Counted from the first letter of the stretch, positions 16,313 to 24,901 are shown. The stretch is DNA of 64,000 nt from Intestinimonas massiliensis (ex Afouda et al. 2020) (GCF_900626285.1 NZ_LR131147.1:374031-438030), one strand, 5' to 3'. The notes: a model not told the origin generated them from the sequence alone. Numbers and translations are program-made.

Positions 16313-16546
16313 ATGAAAGAACCTGCCTACAAAGGCAAAGAGCCTTTGCCCCTTTCAGTGTATGTGTCCGCCCGTGCAGGCGATCCCCAAGCCGTAGAAC
16401 GGTTGCTTCGGTACTATGACAATTACATGAATTGTCTGTGTACCCGGACGCTCTATGACGAGGACGGCTATCCTCATTTGTGCGTGGACGAGTACATGAA
16501 ACGGTGCTTAGAAATCAGGTTGATCCAAGCTATCGTTAAAGTTTAA
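16313..16546 (+). CDS. HTH_16-type helix-turn-helix protein, copy 2
   Basis: The 77-aa protein matches the one at 9362 (PLSVYVSARAGDPQAVERLLRYYDNYM; VDEYMKRCLEIRLIQAI). I start it at ATG 16313, about 10 bases after ggagg; a TTG at 16304 is also in frame but sits too close to that site. It is the partner of sigma copy 2. Confidence 0.78.
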   Translation: MKEPAYKGKEPLPLSVYVSARAGDPQAVERLLRYYDNYMNCLCTRTLYDEDGYPHLCVDEYMKRCLEIRLIQAIVKV

Positions 16547-16941
16547 CGATAATCGCCCGGCTGGATGCAGCGGCTTACCCTTTCCCCGCCAGCAAAAGGT
16601 CTGTGGCGTCACAGTTCTTTGAAAAATATGCCCGTATATAGCGGCGCATCATAGGGCAAACGGACACATTCTGTCTGTGCCGAGCCGTGCAGCAGGTGCG
16701 CCATGAGGCTTTTCCGTAGGAAACAGCGGAGCGATCAAACCGGGCTGTAAAACAAGTGTGGCAACTTGTGGGCGACGACGTACAGGCAAGACAATGATAC
16801 TCCCGCGTTGAACGCCCTCAAAGCATTGCGCGGCGCACCCATCAGCATGGGCCGGGGTGAGATTCCCGTGGAGCTGTGCCAGCAGCCGTCCGTACTGCCC
16901 ATTTCGTTTTACACCAATGTAAGCGAAAGGGGGATTACTGT
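16547..16941. other. 395-bp noncoding stretch upstream of tnpW
   Basis: No convincing gene on either strand and no long perfect dyad. It should contain the promoter of tnpW and possibly a structured leader. Confidence 0.3.
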
Positions 16942-17109
16942 ATGAGTACAGTAACAAGTCAGAACCAGACCGCCCCCGTAGTACGTCAGTACGAGATCGG
17001 AGGCGTTCGCTATATTGTCAAGGCGACCGTCAAGGACGGCGCAAATGAAACCGCAGTCAAGAAAATCCGTCGGCTGCTCCAGAATGATTTGAGCAAGGCA
17101 GCCACTTAA
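16942..17109 (+). CDS. tnpW: TnpW-like transposon-encoded small protein
   Basis: The 55-aa protein contains RQYEIGGVRYIVKATVKDGANETAVKKIRRLLQNDL, the TnpW family core found beside large serine recombinases of Tn4451-like elements. The role is unproven; it is a candidate recombination accessory factor. The ATG at 16942 follows aaagggggattactgt. It lies 104 bp before the recombinase gene. Confidence 0.75.
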   Translation: MSTVTSQNQTAPVVRQYEIGGVRYIVKATVKDGANETAVKKIRRLLQNDLSKAAT

Positions 17110-17213
17110 AATTAAAGATTTTTTCATTTCCTACAAGCAGACGGATGGGGCATGATATGGTATAATATGCTTGTATCATGCCCCGTTTTCCGGCTGCGGA
17201 ATAGGAGGAACTT

Positions 17214-19085
17214 ATGAGCAAACAGCCGGAAATGGTGATTGCACGGAACCACCGTGCGACACGGAATAACGATACTACTTTGAACCTTGACAATCAAATG
17301 TACCAACAGCCAGTCACTTCCTTTCAGCGCGTGTCCAACGACGCGCCATTGAGCGAGGAAACCAAGACGGCCATCCAAAACACGGTGCTGCAATTCTATG
17401 TCCACAGCCAGACGCAGGAGGACGCCGAGGGCATCACCGCCTGCTATGAAAGACTTTCCCGCGACGATGAACGGGCAGGAGAAAGCCTGTCAATAGAGAA
17501 CCAGAAGCGGATTTTGGAAAAGTATTGCCGGGATCACGGCTATACCGCCATCCGCCACTACGACGAGGACGACGGATTTTCGGGAACCAACTTCAACCGT
17601 CCCGGATTCCAGCGGATGCTTGCCGACATCAAAGCGGGCAAGGTCAAGCGCGTCATCGTTAAGGATATGAGCCGGTTCGGGCGTAACTATTTGCAAGTCG
17701 GGATGTACACGGAAATGCTGTTTCCAGAGTACGGCGTCCACTTTATAGCCGTCAATGACGGTGTGGACAGTGTGCGCGGGGATAACGAATTTGCCGCCAT
17801 CCGAAACGTGTTCAACGAAATGTACGCCAAGGACACCAGCAAGAAAATCCGGGCTACATGGCAATCCAAGGGACGCTCCGGCGAACACCTTACCACCGTT
17901 CCGCCCTATGGGTACATCAAAGACCCGGAGGACACAAAGCGGTGGATCGTGGACGAAGAAGCTGCCGCCGTTGTCCAAAAGATTTTTGCACTGTGCATGG
18001 ACGGTTTGGGGCCGACGCAGATTGCAAAATGGCTGAAAGAAAACAAAGTGCTGAACCCTACTGCTTACGCTTATGAAAAGGGACTACCAGCTCCGAACAA
18101 ACCGCCAGTCGATCCCTACAAGTGGACGAATGAAACGGTATCGCGGATTTTGGAGCGTCTTGACTATTTGGGTCATACGGTGAACTTCAAAACCACCAAG
18201 CAATCGTTCAAGAGCAAGAAAAAGCTGTGGAATGACCCGTCGGAATGGGTGATCTTCGAGAACACACAGGAACCCATCATTGAGGAAAGCGTGTTTCTGA
18301 TCGTCCAGAAAATCCGGCAGGGCCGCCGCCGTCCTACCAAAATGGGCGACATGGGAATGTTCTCCGGCCTGCTGTATTGTGCGGATTGCGGCGGAAAGAT
18401 GTACCTGTGCCGGACGAACTACTTCAAGCCGGAACAGGAATACTACATCTGTTCTACCTACCGCAAAGACCGCACCTTATGTTCGACACACTCTATCCGT
18501 CGCGTTGTCCTTGAAGAAATCGTGCTGCGGAACCTGCGGGAAGCCATTCAGTATGTGACACAGTACGAGGACGACTTTGTGCAGCGGGCAGCGGATCAAA
18601 GCCTGCGGGAACGGGACAAGGAGCTGGCGCAAAAGAAAGATACCCTGACGCAATCGCAAAAGCGGATTGCCGAGCTGGACGTTATCATCAAGCGTCTGTA
18701 TGAGGATAACATTTCCGGCAAGCTCTCCGACGAGCGTTTCATCAAACTGTCCCGTGATTATGAGCTGGAACAGACCAACCTTACAAATCTCGTCGAACAT
18801 CTTCGGCAGGAAGTCAAGGAACAGGAAAAGCAGAAAGTCAACGTCAGACAGTTTATTGCAGCGGTCAGGAAGTACACCGATATGCAGCAGCTTGACGCTT
18901 CTGTTCTCCGGGAGTTTGTGGAGAAAATTTATATCTCCGAGGTTTACACGCCGGACGAGAACGAGCCGCGCATTAAGGTCAGAGAAATTGAGATTGTCTA
19001 TAACTTCATTGGTGCATTTGATTTTGAGGAAGCAAGGGAGCAATCCCAAGCAGCCCAAAAAGAAAAGAAAACCGGCGTAGCCTAA
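17214..19085 (+). CDS. Large serine recombinase (TnpX-like integrase)
   Basis: The 623-aa protein has a resolvase/invertase catalytic domain (about 74-225; catalytic serine S82 in CYERLSRDDE, conserved KDMSRFGRN), a recombinase domain (about 235-345), a zinc ribbon (CADCGGKMYLC to CSTH, about 389-424), a coiled coil and a C-terminal DUF4368-type region. It excises and integrates the element. About 70 residues precede the catalytic domain, longer than usual; the frame is open throughout, so the true start may be internal. Last gene of the element. Confidence 0.9.
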   Translation: MSKQPEMVIARNHRATRNNDTTLNLDNQMYQQPVTSFQRVSNDAPLSEETKTAIQNTVLQFYVHSQTQEDAEGITACYERLSRDDERAGESLSIENQKRILEKYCRDHGYTAIRHYDEDDGFSGTNFNRPGFQRMLADIKAGKVKRVIVKDMSRFGRNYLQVGMYTEMLFPEYGVHFIAVNDGVDSVRGDNEFAAIRNVFNEMYAKDTSKKIRATWQSKGRSGEHLTTVPPYGYIKDPEDTKRWIVDEEAAAVVQKIFALCMDGLGPTQIAKWLKENKVLNPTAYAYEKGLPAPNKPPVDPYKWTNETVSRILERLDYLGHTVNFKTTKQSFKSKKKLWNDPSEWVIFENTQEPIIEESVFLIVQKIRQGRRRPTKMGDMGMFSGLLYCADCGGKMYLCRTNYFKPEQEYYICSTYRKDRTLCSTHSIRRVVLEEIVLRNLREAIQYVTQYEDDFVQRAADQSLRERDKELAQKKDTLTQSQKRIAELDVIIKRLYEDNISGKLSDERFIKLSRDYELEQTNLTNLVEHLRQEVKEQEKQKVNVRQFIAAVRKYTDMQQLDASVLREFVEKIYISEVYTPDENEPRIKVREIEIVYNFIGAFDFEEAREQSQAAQKEKKTGVA

Positions 19086-19093
19086 ACTACGCC
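19074..19093 (+). terminator. Hairpin at the recombinase stop codon
   Basis: GGCGTAG-CCTAAA-CTACGCC, with the TAA stop codon in the loop. There is no U-tract, so it may be part of the element end rather than a terminator. Confidence 0.35.
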
Positions 19094-19162
19094 GATTCTC
19101 TCACATAAATGTTTTCTTACGTCACCGCCCCTCAGGCCGGGTTTTTTATTATATGCCGATAG

Positions 19163-19348
19163 CGGCAGGCGGACGTCCGCAGAGTGAACTACACCCGCAA
19201 GGCAGACTTTCCGGTGGAGTTCTTCTCCTGGGAGGAGAGGCTCCGTGTCCAGTGTATGCGCATAGCCCCCTACAGCAATGAGCCCCGCCAGAACAAATAC
19301 GCCTTGGATCATCGGATCATTGACAGGTCCGGGATCCGGACGCTATGA
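19163..19348 (+). pseudogene. Fragment of a GyrI-like small-molecule-binding protein
   Basis: The open frame after a stop at 19160-19162 encodes VEFFSWEERLRVQCMRIAPY followed by SNEPRQNKYALDHRII. This resembles the RxxVQCMHIGPYDDEP segment of GyrI-like domain proteins. The N-terminal part of the gene is missing and the frame ends shortly after. It is the first chromosomal remnant after the element, in GC-rich sequence like the downstream genes. Family assignment is tentative. Confidence 0.35.
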
Positions 19349-19446
19349 TAAGATAAGGCAGCGGGATTTCAAAATACACACACCAGGAAATTTACCGATG
19401 TGATGTAATGCGATTCGGTCTTTCGGAGATCCGGAGGAATTCCTAA

Positions 19447-19878
19447 GACTGGACAATAGGGCGGAGCGGCTACGACTTTGACAGCCGCTGGGATGATGAG
19501 CTGGCCAGTCTGCGTCAGAAGCGCATCATGGATCAGTTTGCCGTCAAGGACGAGCTGTTCTCCTTTGAGCTCAAACGCCTGGCCGGGTTCGGCGAAGAGG
19601 GGGAAAAGAACTTTGAGGGCACGGTGACCGACCTTCAGATGGGCGGCTACCTGCTGATCCGGGACTTCCGGCAGCACCTCAACAAAAAGGGCCAGCCCTA
19701 CGGGTGGCCCATCTCCGTCTATACCACCCCAGAGAATTTATGGGGCTATGAGCATATCTCCTCCGCCTACTCCACAGAACCCATGCTATCCAAGGAACTG
19801 GTTTATGATCAGGTGCACAGGAATTTCCCGGCGGCTACAGAGGCTACCCTCCAGGCGGTGCTGGGATGGGACAGATAA
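19447..19878 (+). pseudogene. C-terminal fragment of an AlkZ-like DNA glycosylase gene
   Basis: The frame directly follows a stop at 19444-19446. It encodes about 143 residues beginning DWTIGRSGYDFDSRWDDEL and running to VLQ...GWDR, with EKNFEGTVTDLQMGGYLLIRDF resembling the AlkZ-related winged-helix glycosylase family. AlkZ-family proteins are over 300 residues, so more than half the gene is lost. A downstream ATG at 19528 exists but would give a headless protein. The loss fits damage at the mobile element boundary. Confidence 0.5.
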
Positions 19879-19891
19879 AGGGGGCGCTATC

Positions 19892-20464
19892 ATGCGGATT
19901 CTGATGCTGGGCAACAGCTTTATTTTTACCAACCATATGCCCCAGATGCTGGCTGCACTGACCGGCGCGGAAGTGATCCACCATACCCGGGGCGGGGCGC
20001 GGCTGTCGGAGCATCTGAACCCCGACACCAAACTGGGAGCCCGGACGCAGACAGCACTGCGGGAGGAGCACTGGGACTATGTGGTGCTCCAGGAGATGAG
20101 CCATGGGCCTGTCACATCCCCCAGGAGTTTCTTTTCCAGTGTGGAGCGGCTTTGCAGGCAGATCCGGGAAAATGGCGCCGTCCCTGTTCTTTATGCCACC
20201 TGGGCTTACCAGAAAGGCGGGGCAAAGCTGGCCGCCAAGGGCTGGGACTACGATGAGATGGCCCGTCAGCTGTCAGAAGCCTATCATAAGGCCGCTCAGG
20301 AAAACCACGCCCTTATCGCCGATGTGGGCCGGCGGTTTTACCAGCTGTCCGATACCCAAAATCTCTACGCCGACGACGGCGTTCACCCCAACGAGCAGGG
20401 CTCCCGTATTGCGGCGGAGACCCTTGCGGCGGTCATTCAAGCGCACAAGGAGAAGCAACGATGA
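19892..20464 (+). CDS. SGNH/GDSL-type hydrolase
   Basis: The 190-aa protein begins MRILMLGNSFIFTNHMP, where GNS is block I of the SGNH fold with the serine nucleophile. The C-terminal DDGVHPNEQGSRIAAE carries the D-x-x-H catalytic pair. It is cytoplasmic (no signal peptide), so the substrate is probably an intracellular ester or thioester. The ATG at 19892 follows aaagggggcgctatc. It overlaps the next gene by 4 bp and heads a seven-gene overlapping operon. Confidence 0.8.
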   Translation: MRILMLGNSFIFTNHMPQMLAALTGAEVIHHTRGGARLSEHLNPDTKLGARTQTALREEHWDYVVLQEMSHGPVTSPRSFFSSVERLCRQIRENGAVPVLYATWAYQKGGAKLAAKGWDYDEMARQLSEAYHKAAQENHALIADVGRRFYQLSDTQNLYADDGVHPNEQGSRIAAETLAAVIQAHKEKQR

Positions 20465-20871
20465 TTCAAGCTATCTGCAAAGACGAGGTATTTCTGGCTC
20501 AGAAGGCGGAGCCAGCCACAGCCGGCGATCTTCAAATCGCCGCCGACCTGCTGGAAACACTGGAGCACCACAAGGAGGGCTGCGTGGGCATGGCGGCCAA
20601 CATGATCGGCGTGAACAAGCGCATCATCGCCTTTGATAACGAGGGCACCTACATGATCATGTTCAACCCGGAGATCATCAAAAAGTCCGGACCCTATGAC
20701 GCGGAGGAGGGCTGTCTCTCCCTTACCGGGACCCGCTCCGCCAGGCGGTGGAAGTCCATCAAGGTGCGCTGGCAGAACGAGAAGTTTCAGGAGCGGCTGA
20801 AAACCTTTACCGGCTGGACGGCCCAGATCATCCAGCACGAAATCGACCACTGTGAGGGTATCATCATATGA
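20461..20871 (+). CDS. def: Peptide deformylase
   Basis: The 136-aa protein has all three motifs in order: GCVGMAANMIG (motif I, with N in place of the usual Q), EGCLS (motif II, metal-binding Cys) and HEIDH (motif III, two metal-binding His and the catalytic Glu). It removes formyl groups from new proteins. The Gln-to-Asn change in motif I also occurs in short clostridial deformylase-like proteins, so a secondary role is possible. ATGA overlaps on both sides. Confidence 0.85.
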   Translation: MIQAICKDEVFLAQKAEPATAGDLQIAADLLETLEHHKEGCVGMAANMIGVNKRIIAFDNEGTYMIMFNPEIIKKSGPYDAEEGCLSLTGTRSARRWKSIKVRWQNEKFQERLKTFTGWTAQIIQHEIDHCEGIII

Positions 20872-21182
20872 AAAAGTGCAGGATCACCGTCATGCGCATT
20901 ACCCGATATGAGGATCTGATGGCCCAATATGAGAATCCGATCTCCCACGCCTGCGACATGGAGGTGGGGCAAGTCTTTATTGCCAACGGCTGGGCTAAGC
21001 CGGAGGGCTTCTGTCAGAGCGCATGGGACACCCTCTCCCCTTTTGTGCTGGCCCTGAGCCACGGCGGAGCGGACTTTTACGACGGCTGGATGCAGAATCC
21101 CAAATCCGCCATGCTCTCCTGCAACGACGGCTTCCGCCCGGTGAGTTTTCTGGTGGAGGCCCTGGACGAGAATGCGGACTGA
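20868..21182 (+). CDS. TIGR04076 family protein
   Basis: The 104-aa protein contains CDMEVGQVFIANGWAKPEGFCQSAWDTLSPFVLALSHGG, the pattern of the uncharacterised TIGR04076 family, with four cysteines of possible redox or metal-binding role. Its ATG overlaps the deformylase stop. The family is common in anaerobes and often lies beside redox genes, as here (SDR and flavodoxin). No function can be assigned. Confidence 0.7.
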   Translation: MKKCRITVMRITRYEDLMAQYENPISHACDMEVGQVFIANGWAKPEGFCQSAWDTLSPFVLALSHGGADFYDGWMQNPKSAMLSCNDGFRPVSFLVEALDENAD

Positions 21183-21194
21183 GGAGGACGACCC

Positions 21195-21911
21195 ATGTTT
21201 GAAAACAAAGTTGCCGTGGTTACCGGCGGCGCCAAGGGCATCGGCAAGGCCATTGCCCGGGAGTTCCGCAAGGCAGGGGCCAAGGTGTGCGTCATTGACC
21301 TGCTCCCCAATGACTACTTTGTGGGCGACCTGGCCGATCAGGCGGTTCTGGAGGAGTTTGCCCGCAAGGTCATCGCCGACTGGGGCCACGTAGACTATCT
21401 TGTGAACAACGCCCTGCCTCTGATGAAGGGCATCGACGCATGCACCTATGAGGAGTTCAACTACGCCCTGCGGGTGGGTGTCACCGCCCCCTTTTACCTT
21501 GCCAAGCTGTTTGCGCCCTATTTTGCCCCCGGCGGGGCTATTGTGAATATCTCCTCCTCCCGGGATCGGATGAGCCAGCCCCAGACGGAGAGCTACACGG
21601 CGGCCAAGGGCGGCATCTCCGCTCTGACTCACGCCCTGGCCGTGAGCTTCAGCGGCAAGGTGCGGGTGAACGCCATCTCCCCCGGCTGGATCGACACCGA
21701 CTGCACTGTCTATGACGGGCCTGACGCCTATCAGCAGCCGGCCGGCCGGGTGGGCAATCCCCTGGACATTGCCAATATGGTGCTCTACCTCTGTTCCGAC
21801 AAGGCGGGCTTCATCACCGGGGAGAACATCTGCATCGACGGCGGCATGACCCGTCAGATGATCTACCACAACGACTTCGGCTGGACCCTCCGGGGAGGCG
21901 AAAAGGGATGA
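21195..21911 (+). CDS. Short-chain dehydrogenase/reductase (SDR)
   Basis: The 238-aa protein has a Rossmann fold with TGGAKGIG cofactor loop (residues about 9-16), NNAL in place of the usual NNAG, a serine in ISSSRD and the catalytic YTAAKGG. The C-terminal ITGENICIDGGMTRQM is typical of classical SDRs. It catalyses an NAD(P)-dependent ketone/alcohol conversion of unknown substrate. The start follows gaggaggacgaccc. It overlaps the flavodoxin gene, a possible partner. Confidence 0.85.
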   Translation: MFENKVAVVTGGAKGIGKAIAREFRKAGAKVCVIDLLPNDYFVGDLADQAVLEEFARKVIADWGHVDYLVNNALPLMKGIDACTYEEFNYALRVGVTAPFYLAKLFAPYFAPGGAIVNISSSRDRMSQPQTESYTAAKGGISALTHALAVSFSGKVRVNAISPGWIDTDCTVYDGPDAYQQPAGRVGNPLDIANMVLYLCSDKAGFITGENICIDGGMTRQMIYHNDFGWTLRGGEKG

Positions 21912-22375
21912 AAACCGCCATTTGCTACTATTCCCGCCACCACGGGAATACCCTGAAAGTTCTGGAGGCCATAGCCGAAGAGGGTGAGATTGATCTCATC
22001 GATGTGACCACCCGTCAGGCTGTCCGGCTGGAGACCTACAACTGCATCGGCTTTGCCTCCGGGGTATATTTTGGGGAGTTCCACGACGGCGTCCTGACCT
22101 TTGCCCGGCAGTACCTGCCCCAGGGAAAGCCGGTGTTCTTCGTCTGCACCTACGGCGGGGCCAAGGGCGCCGGCACGAAGAGCCTTGCGGAGATCGCCAA
22201 GGAGAAAGGCTGCCCGGTGCTGGGGGAATTCGGCTGCAAGGGCTACGATACCTTCGGCCCCTTCAGGCTGGTGGGCGGCATCGCCAGGGGCCGCCCCAAC
22301 GAGCGGGATCTGGAGAATGCCCGCAGCTTCTACAGGAATCTCAGAGAAATCTACAACAGTGAGGGGAAGAAATGA
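21908..22375 (+). CDS. Flavodoxin family protein
   Basis: The 155-aa protein begins MKTAICYYSRHHGNTLKV, where the YYSRHHGNT loop is the FMN phosphate-binding motif of flavodoxins, and continues with FVCTYGGAKG near the isoalloxazine site. It is an electron carrier for an unknown reductase, plausibly the adjacent SDR or a radical enzyme. ATGA overlaps upstream and downstream. Confidence 0.8.
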   Translation: MKTAICYYSRHHGNTLKVLEAIAEEGEIDLIDVTTRQAVRLETYNCIGFASGVYFGEFHDGVLTFARQYLPQGKPVFFVCTYGGAKGAGTKSLAEIAKEKGCPVLGEFGCKGYDTFGPFRLVGGIARGRPNERDLENARSFYRNLREIYNSEGKK

Positions 22376-22830
22376 AGATCGCCATTCTCTCCGACACCCA
22401 CGGCCTGCTGAGGCCCCAGGTGCTGGAGCATCTGAAAACTGCCGACGCCATTCTCCACGGCGGCGACATCAACAAGCAGAGCATCGTGGACGAGCTGCAA
22501 CAATACGCCCCGCTCTACGTCGTCCGGGGCAACAACGACAAGGAGTGGGCGGAGGGTATCCCGCATGACCTCACCGTCACGCTGGACGGCGTGACCTTCG
22601 TCATGGTTCACAACAGGAAAGAGCTCCCGGCGGATCTCTCCGGGGCGGATGCAGTGGTGTTCGGCCATTCCCACAAGTATGTGCAGGAGGAAAGGGACGG
22701 CCTTCTGTGGCTCAATCCCGGCTCCTGCGGCCCGCGGCGCTTTCATCAGGAAATTACCATGATGATGGCGGATGTCAGCGGCGGGAAAATCCAGGTGGAG
22801 AAGATCACCATCCCCCACGAGGCAACGTGA
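22372..22830 (+). CDS. YfcE/MJ0936-type metallophosphoesterase
   Basis: The 152-aa protein has the complete metallophosphoesterase set: SDTHG (D-x-H), HGGD, RGNND, MVHNRK and FGHSHKY. Its compact length matches the YfcE family of phosphodiesterases that use two divalent metals. The physiological substrate is not established for this family. It overlaps its neighbours on both sides in the operon. Confidence 0.87.
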   Translation: MKIAILSDTHGLLRPQVLEHLKTADAILHGGDINKQSIVDELQQYAPLYVVRGNNDKEWAEGIPHDLTVTLDGVTFVMVHNRKELPADLSGADAVVFGHSHKYVQEERDGLLWLNPGSCGPRRFHQEITMMMADVSGGKIQVEKITIPHEAT

Positions 22831-23348
22831 TGGAGCTGGGCCTTACCTTCCCTCTTCAGCGTTTTCTGAACGTAAAAACCCCGGCCTGCGGCACAGAGCC
22901 GGACCGGCGTTTTTGTTGGGATCTCCACGTCATCACCTTGAGGGGGTGTAAGTGCTTGCTGGCTGTCCACTGTCACAGCCGGTACGCCTTTGTGCGCTAT
23001 GACGTACCGCCCTTCCAATGGGCAGACATTCCCGGCCTGTTCCGGGATGGGCTTCTTGAGAGCCTCACCGCCGCCGGGTTTACTCAGGGGCAGGCAAAGG
23101 GATACCTGCACCGAGCTGGGGAAAGTCAGATCACCCGGACCCATGGCCGCCGGGAGGTGGCCTTCCTCAACCGGGCTTGGGAGGATGTGCTGGCTCTGGA
23201 TCTGTGCCTGGACGCCTCCAGTCAGGCCCAGCCTCTGCTGGATCACGCCGTCAACACCAGGCCCGGCCGGTGTGCGGGCTTTGAGGGGCCTGGGCTGGCT
23301 CTGGAGCGGATCACCGCAGCATTGAATGAAGAAAAGACAGAAACATGA
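22830..23348 (+). CDS. DUF6933-like protein
   Basis: The 172-aa protein contains a central FCWDLHVITLRGCKCLLAVHCHSRYAFVRYDV and later SQITRTHGRREVAFLNRAWEDV. This layout (a strand-rich core after W-D/H-a, then a conserved F-T-R-x-H helix) matches the DUF6933 family. The start ATG at 22830 overlaps the YfcE stop by one base. Function unknown; last of the overlapping operon. Confidence 0.6.
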   Translation: MELGLTFPLQRFLNVKTPACGTEPDRRFCWDLHVITLRGCKCLLAVHCHSRYAFVRYDVPPFQWADIPGLFRDGLLESLTAAGFTQGQAKGYLHRAGESQITRTHGRREVAFLNRAWEDVLALDLCLDASSQAQPLLDHAVNTRPGRCAGFEGPGLALERITAALNEEKTET

Positions 23349-23449
23349 AAGAAGAATATGCCCGGCAGCATAATGCCAAGCGCGCTGTGATGGAGGGCAG
23401 AGTGTACTGGTTCCATACTGCTGCACAAGTAGCCGTACTGCGGAAATGA
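23345..23449 (+). CDS. Possible 34-aa peptide
   Basis: The ATG overlaps the previous stop (ATGA) and the frame encodes MKEEYARQHNAKRAVMEGRV and ends VAVLRK. The coupling spacing is the same as for real genes of this operon, but the product matches nothing I know. It may be a true small protein or a decayed gene. Confidence 0.3.
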   Translation: MKEEYARQHNAKRAVMEGRVYWFHTAAQVAVLRK

Positions 23450-23463
23450 GAGGAGACAGAGAC

Positions 23464-24219
23464 TTGAACACGGAAGAATGTCTGATCTGTAAGGCGCCCC
23501 TGGAATACCTGACACAGGACGAGGTCATGGAGTGCGCCATCTGCCACAGGAAAGAGCCCAGCAAGACCCGCTGCGTGAAGGGCCACTATGTATGCAGCGA
23601 CTGCCACACGCAGGGCATGGACAGCATCTTCGGTCTGTGTCTCTCCGAGACCTCCACCGACCCCGTCGCCATCGTCCGTCGGATGATGGATCTTCCCTTC
23701 TGCCACATGCACGGCCCGGAGCACCATGTGATGGTGGGGGCAGCTCTGCTCACCGCCTACAGGAACGCCGGCGGCACCCTCGATCTTGAGAAGGCGCTCC
23801 ATGAGATGTACAGCCGGGGCAAAGCCATTCCCGGCGGTGCCTGCGGCTTCTGGGGCGCCTGCGGAGCGGGGATCGGTACAGGCCAGTTTCTGGCCATCGC
23901 CACGGCGTCTACTCCCCTGGCCAAGGAGCCCTGGGGGCTGAGCAATCAGATGACCGCCCGGGCCCTGGACCGCATCGGCAAGGTTGGCGGCCCCCGGTGC
24001 TGTAAGCGGGACTCCTTTTTGGCGATTCTGGCCGCCGTGGACTTTACCCGGGAGCACCTGGGGGTGGAGATGAAGCGCACCGTCCCCGTCTGCTCTTACA
24101 GCGCCAAGAACAACCAGTGTATCGGCAAACGCTGTCCCTTCTCGGCGGCTGCCAACAGAAAGGCTGAGGCTCCCCAGCCCGTCAGACGCATCAGACTGGC
24201 GAAACTGCCCTCGAAGTGA
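23464..24219 (+). CDS. DUF5714 domain protein
   Basis: The 251-aa protein has an N-terminal zinc-finger-like part with many cysteines (ECLICKAPLEYL, ECAICHRKE, HYVCSDCHTQGMD) and a core with FCHMHGPEHHVMVGAALLTAYRNAGG and GGACGFWGACGAGIGTGQF, diagnostic of DUF5714. The family occurs with radical SAM and redox enzymes in anaerobes; its role is not known. I choose TTG at 23464 because agaggagacagagac precedes it; ATG 23446 is also in frame. Confidence 0.75.
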   Translation: MNTEECLICKAPLEYLTQDEVMECAICHRKEPSKTRCVKGHYVCSDCHTQGMDSIFGLCLSETSTDPVAIVRRMMDLPFCHMHGPEHHVMVGAALLTAYRNAGGTLDLEKALHEMYSRGKAIPGGACGFWGACGAGIGTGQFLAIATASTPLAKEPWGLSNQMTARALDRIGKVGGPRCCKRDSFLAILAAVDFTREHLGVEMKRTVPVCSYSAKNNQCIGKRCPFSAAANRKAEAPQPVRRIRLAKLPSK

Positions 24220-24249
24220 AAACCGCTCTGCTCCTGCCGCGGAGGCGTA

Positions 24250-24897
24250 TCACTTCTTCCGATTCCGGAAGTCTGCCTCGATGTCCTCCTTCCAGTGCTC
24301 ATCCAGGGGGGCACTGCACCGGACAGCGGCCACGGCCCGCCCTACCACCTCATAATTGAGCCGGGTGCCCTCACTGTCACAGCGGTAATTCACTGCCCGG
24401 TCGGGGGTGATGCCCAGATGCCCCGCCGTCTCCACCGCGTCGATATTGGCCCCCAGGAAGAGAAAGTCCCAGCCGTACTTCTCCTTTTGCCGCTGGATCA
24501 TCTCCTTGACCCGCTGAGGCGAATAGCGGTGGCTGGCGTTCTCCATACCGTCGGTGGTGATGACGAAAAGCGTGTGCTCCGGCACATCCTCACGCCGGGC
24601 ATACTTATGGATGTTTCCAATGTGGCGGATGGCCCCGCCGATGGCATCCAGCAGAGCGGTACAGCCCCGGACATAGTATTCCTTGTCGGTGATGGGCCTG
24701 GCCGCACTCACCTTCACCCGGTCGTGGAGCACCTCGATCCGGTCATCAAACAGGACGGTGGAGACAAAAGCCTCGCCGGGCTCCTTCTTTTGCTTGTCCA
24801 GCATGGCATTGAAGCCGCCGATGGTGTCCCCCTCCAGTCCCCGCATGGAACCGCTCCGGTCCAGAATGAATACCAGTTCCGTCAGATTCTTTTTCAT
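24250..24897 (-). CDS. VWA-domain protein (TerY-like)
   Basis: The 215-aa protein is a von Willebrand factor A domain with complete MIDAS: DRSGSMRG (D-x-S-x-S), the threonine in RGCTALLDAIGG and TTDGMENAS. It resembles TerY-type VWA proteins of stress and defence loci. The ATG at 24897 follows an agggggatttgtct site that lies inside a long hairpin, so translation may be controlled. The macro-domain gene is directly upstream on the same strand, and the two probably act together. Confidence 0.85.
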   Translation of the reverse strand: MKKNLTELVFILDRSGSMRGLEGDTIGGFNAMLDKQKKEPGEAFVSTVLFDDRIEVLHDRVKVSAARPITDKEYYVRGCTALLDAIGGAIRHIGNIHKYARREDVPEHTLFVITTDGMENASHRYSPQRVKEMIQRQKEKYGWDFLFLGANIDAVETAGHLGITPDRAVNYRCDSEGTRLNYEVVGRAVAAVRCSAPLDEHWKEDIEADFRNRKK

Positions 24898-24901
24898 AGA
24901 C

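Noticed and set aside
19528..19878. Complete short gene of 116 codons
   Set aside because: The frame extends upstream to a stop and encodes only the C-terminal part of an AlkZ-like protein; treated as a pseudogene.
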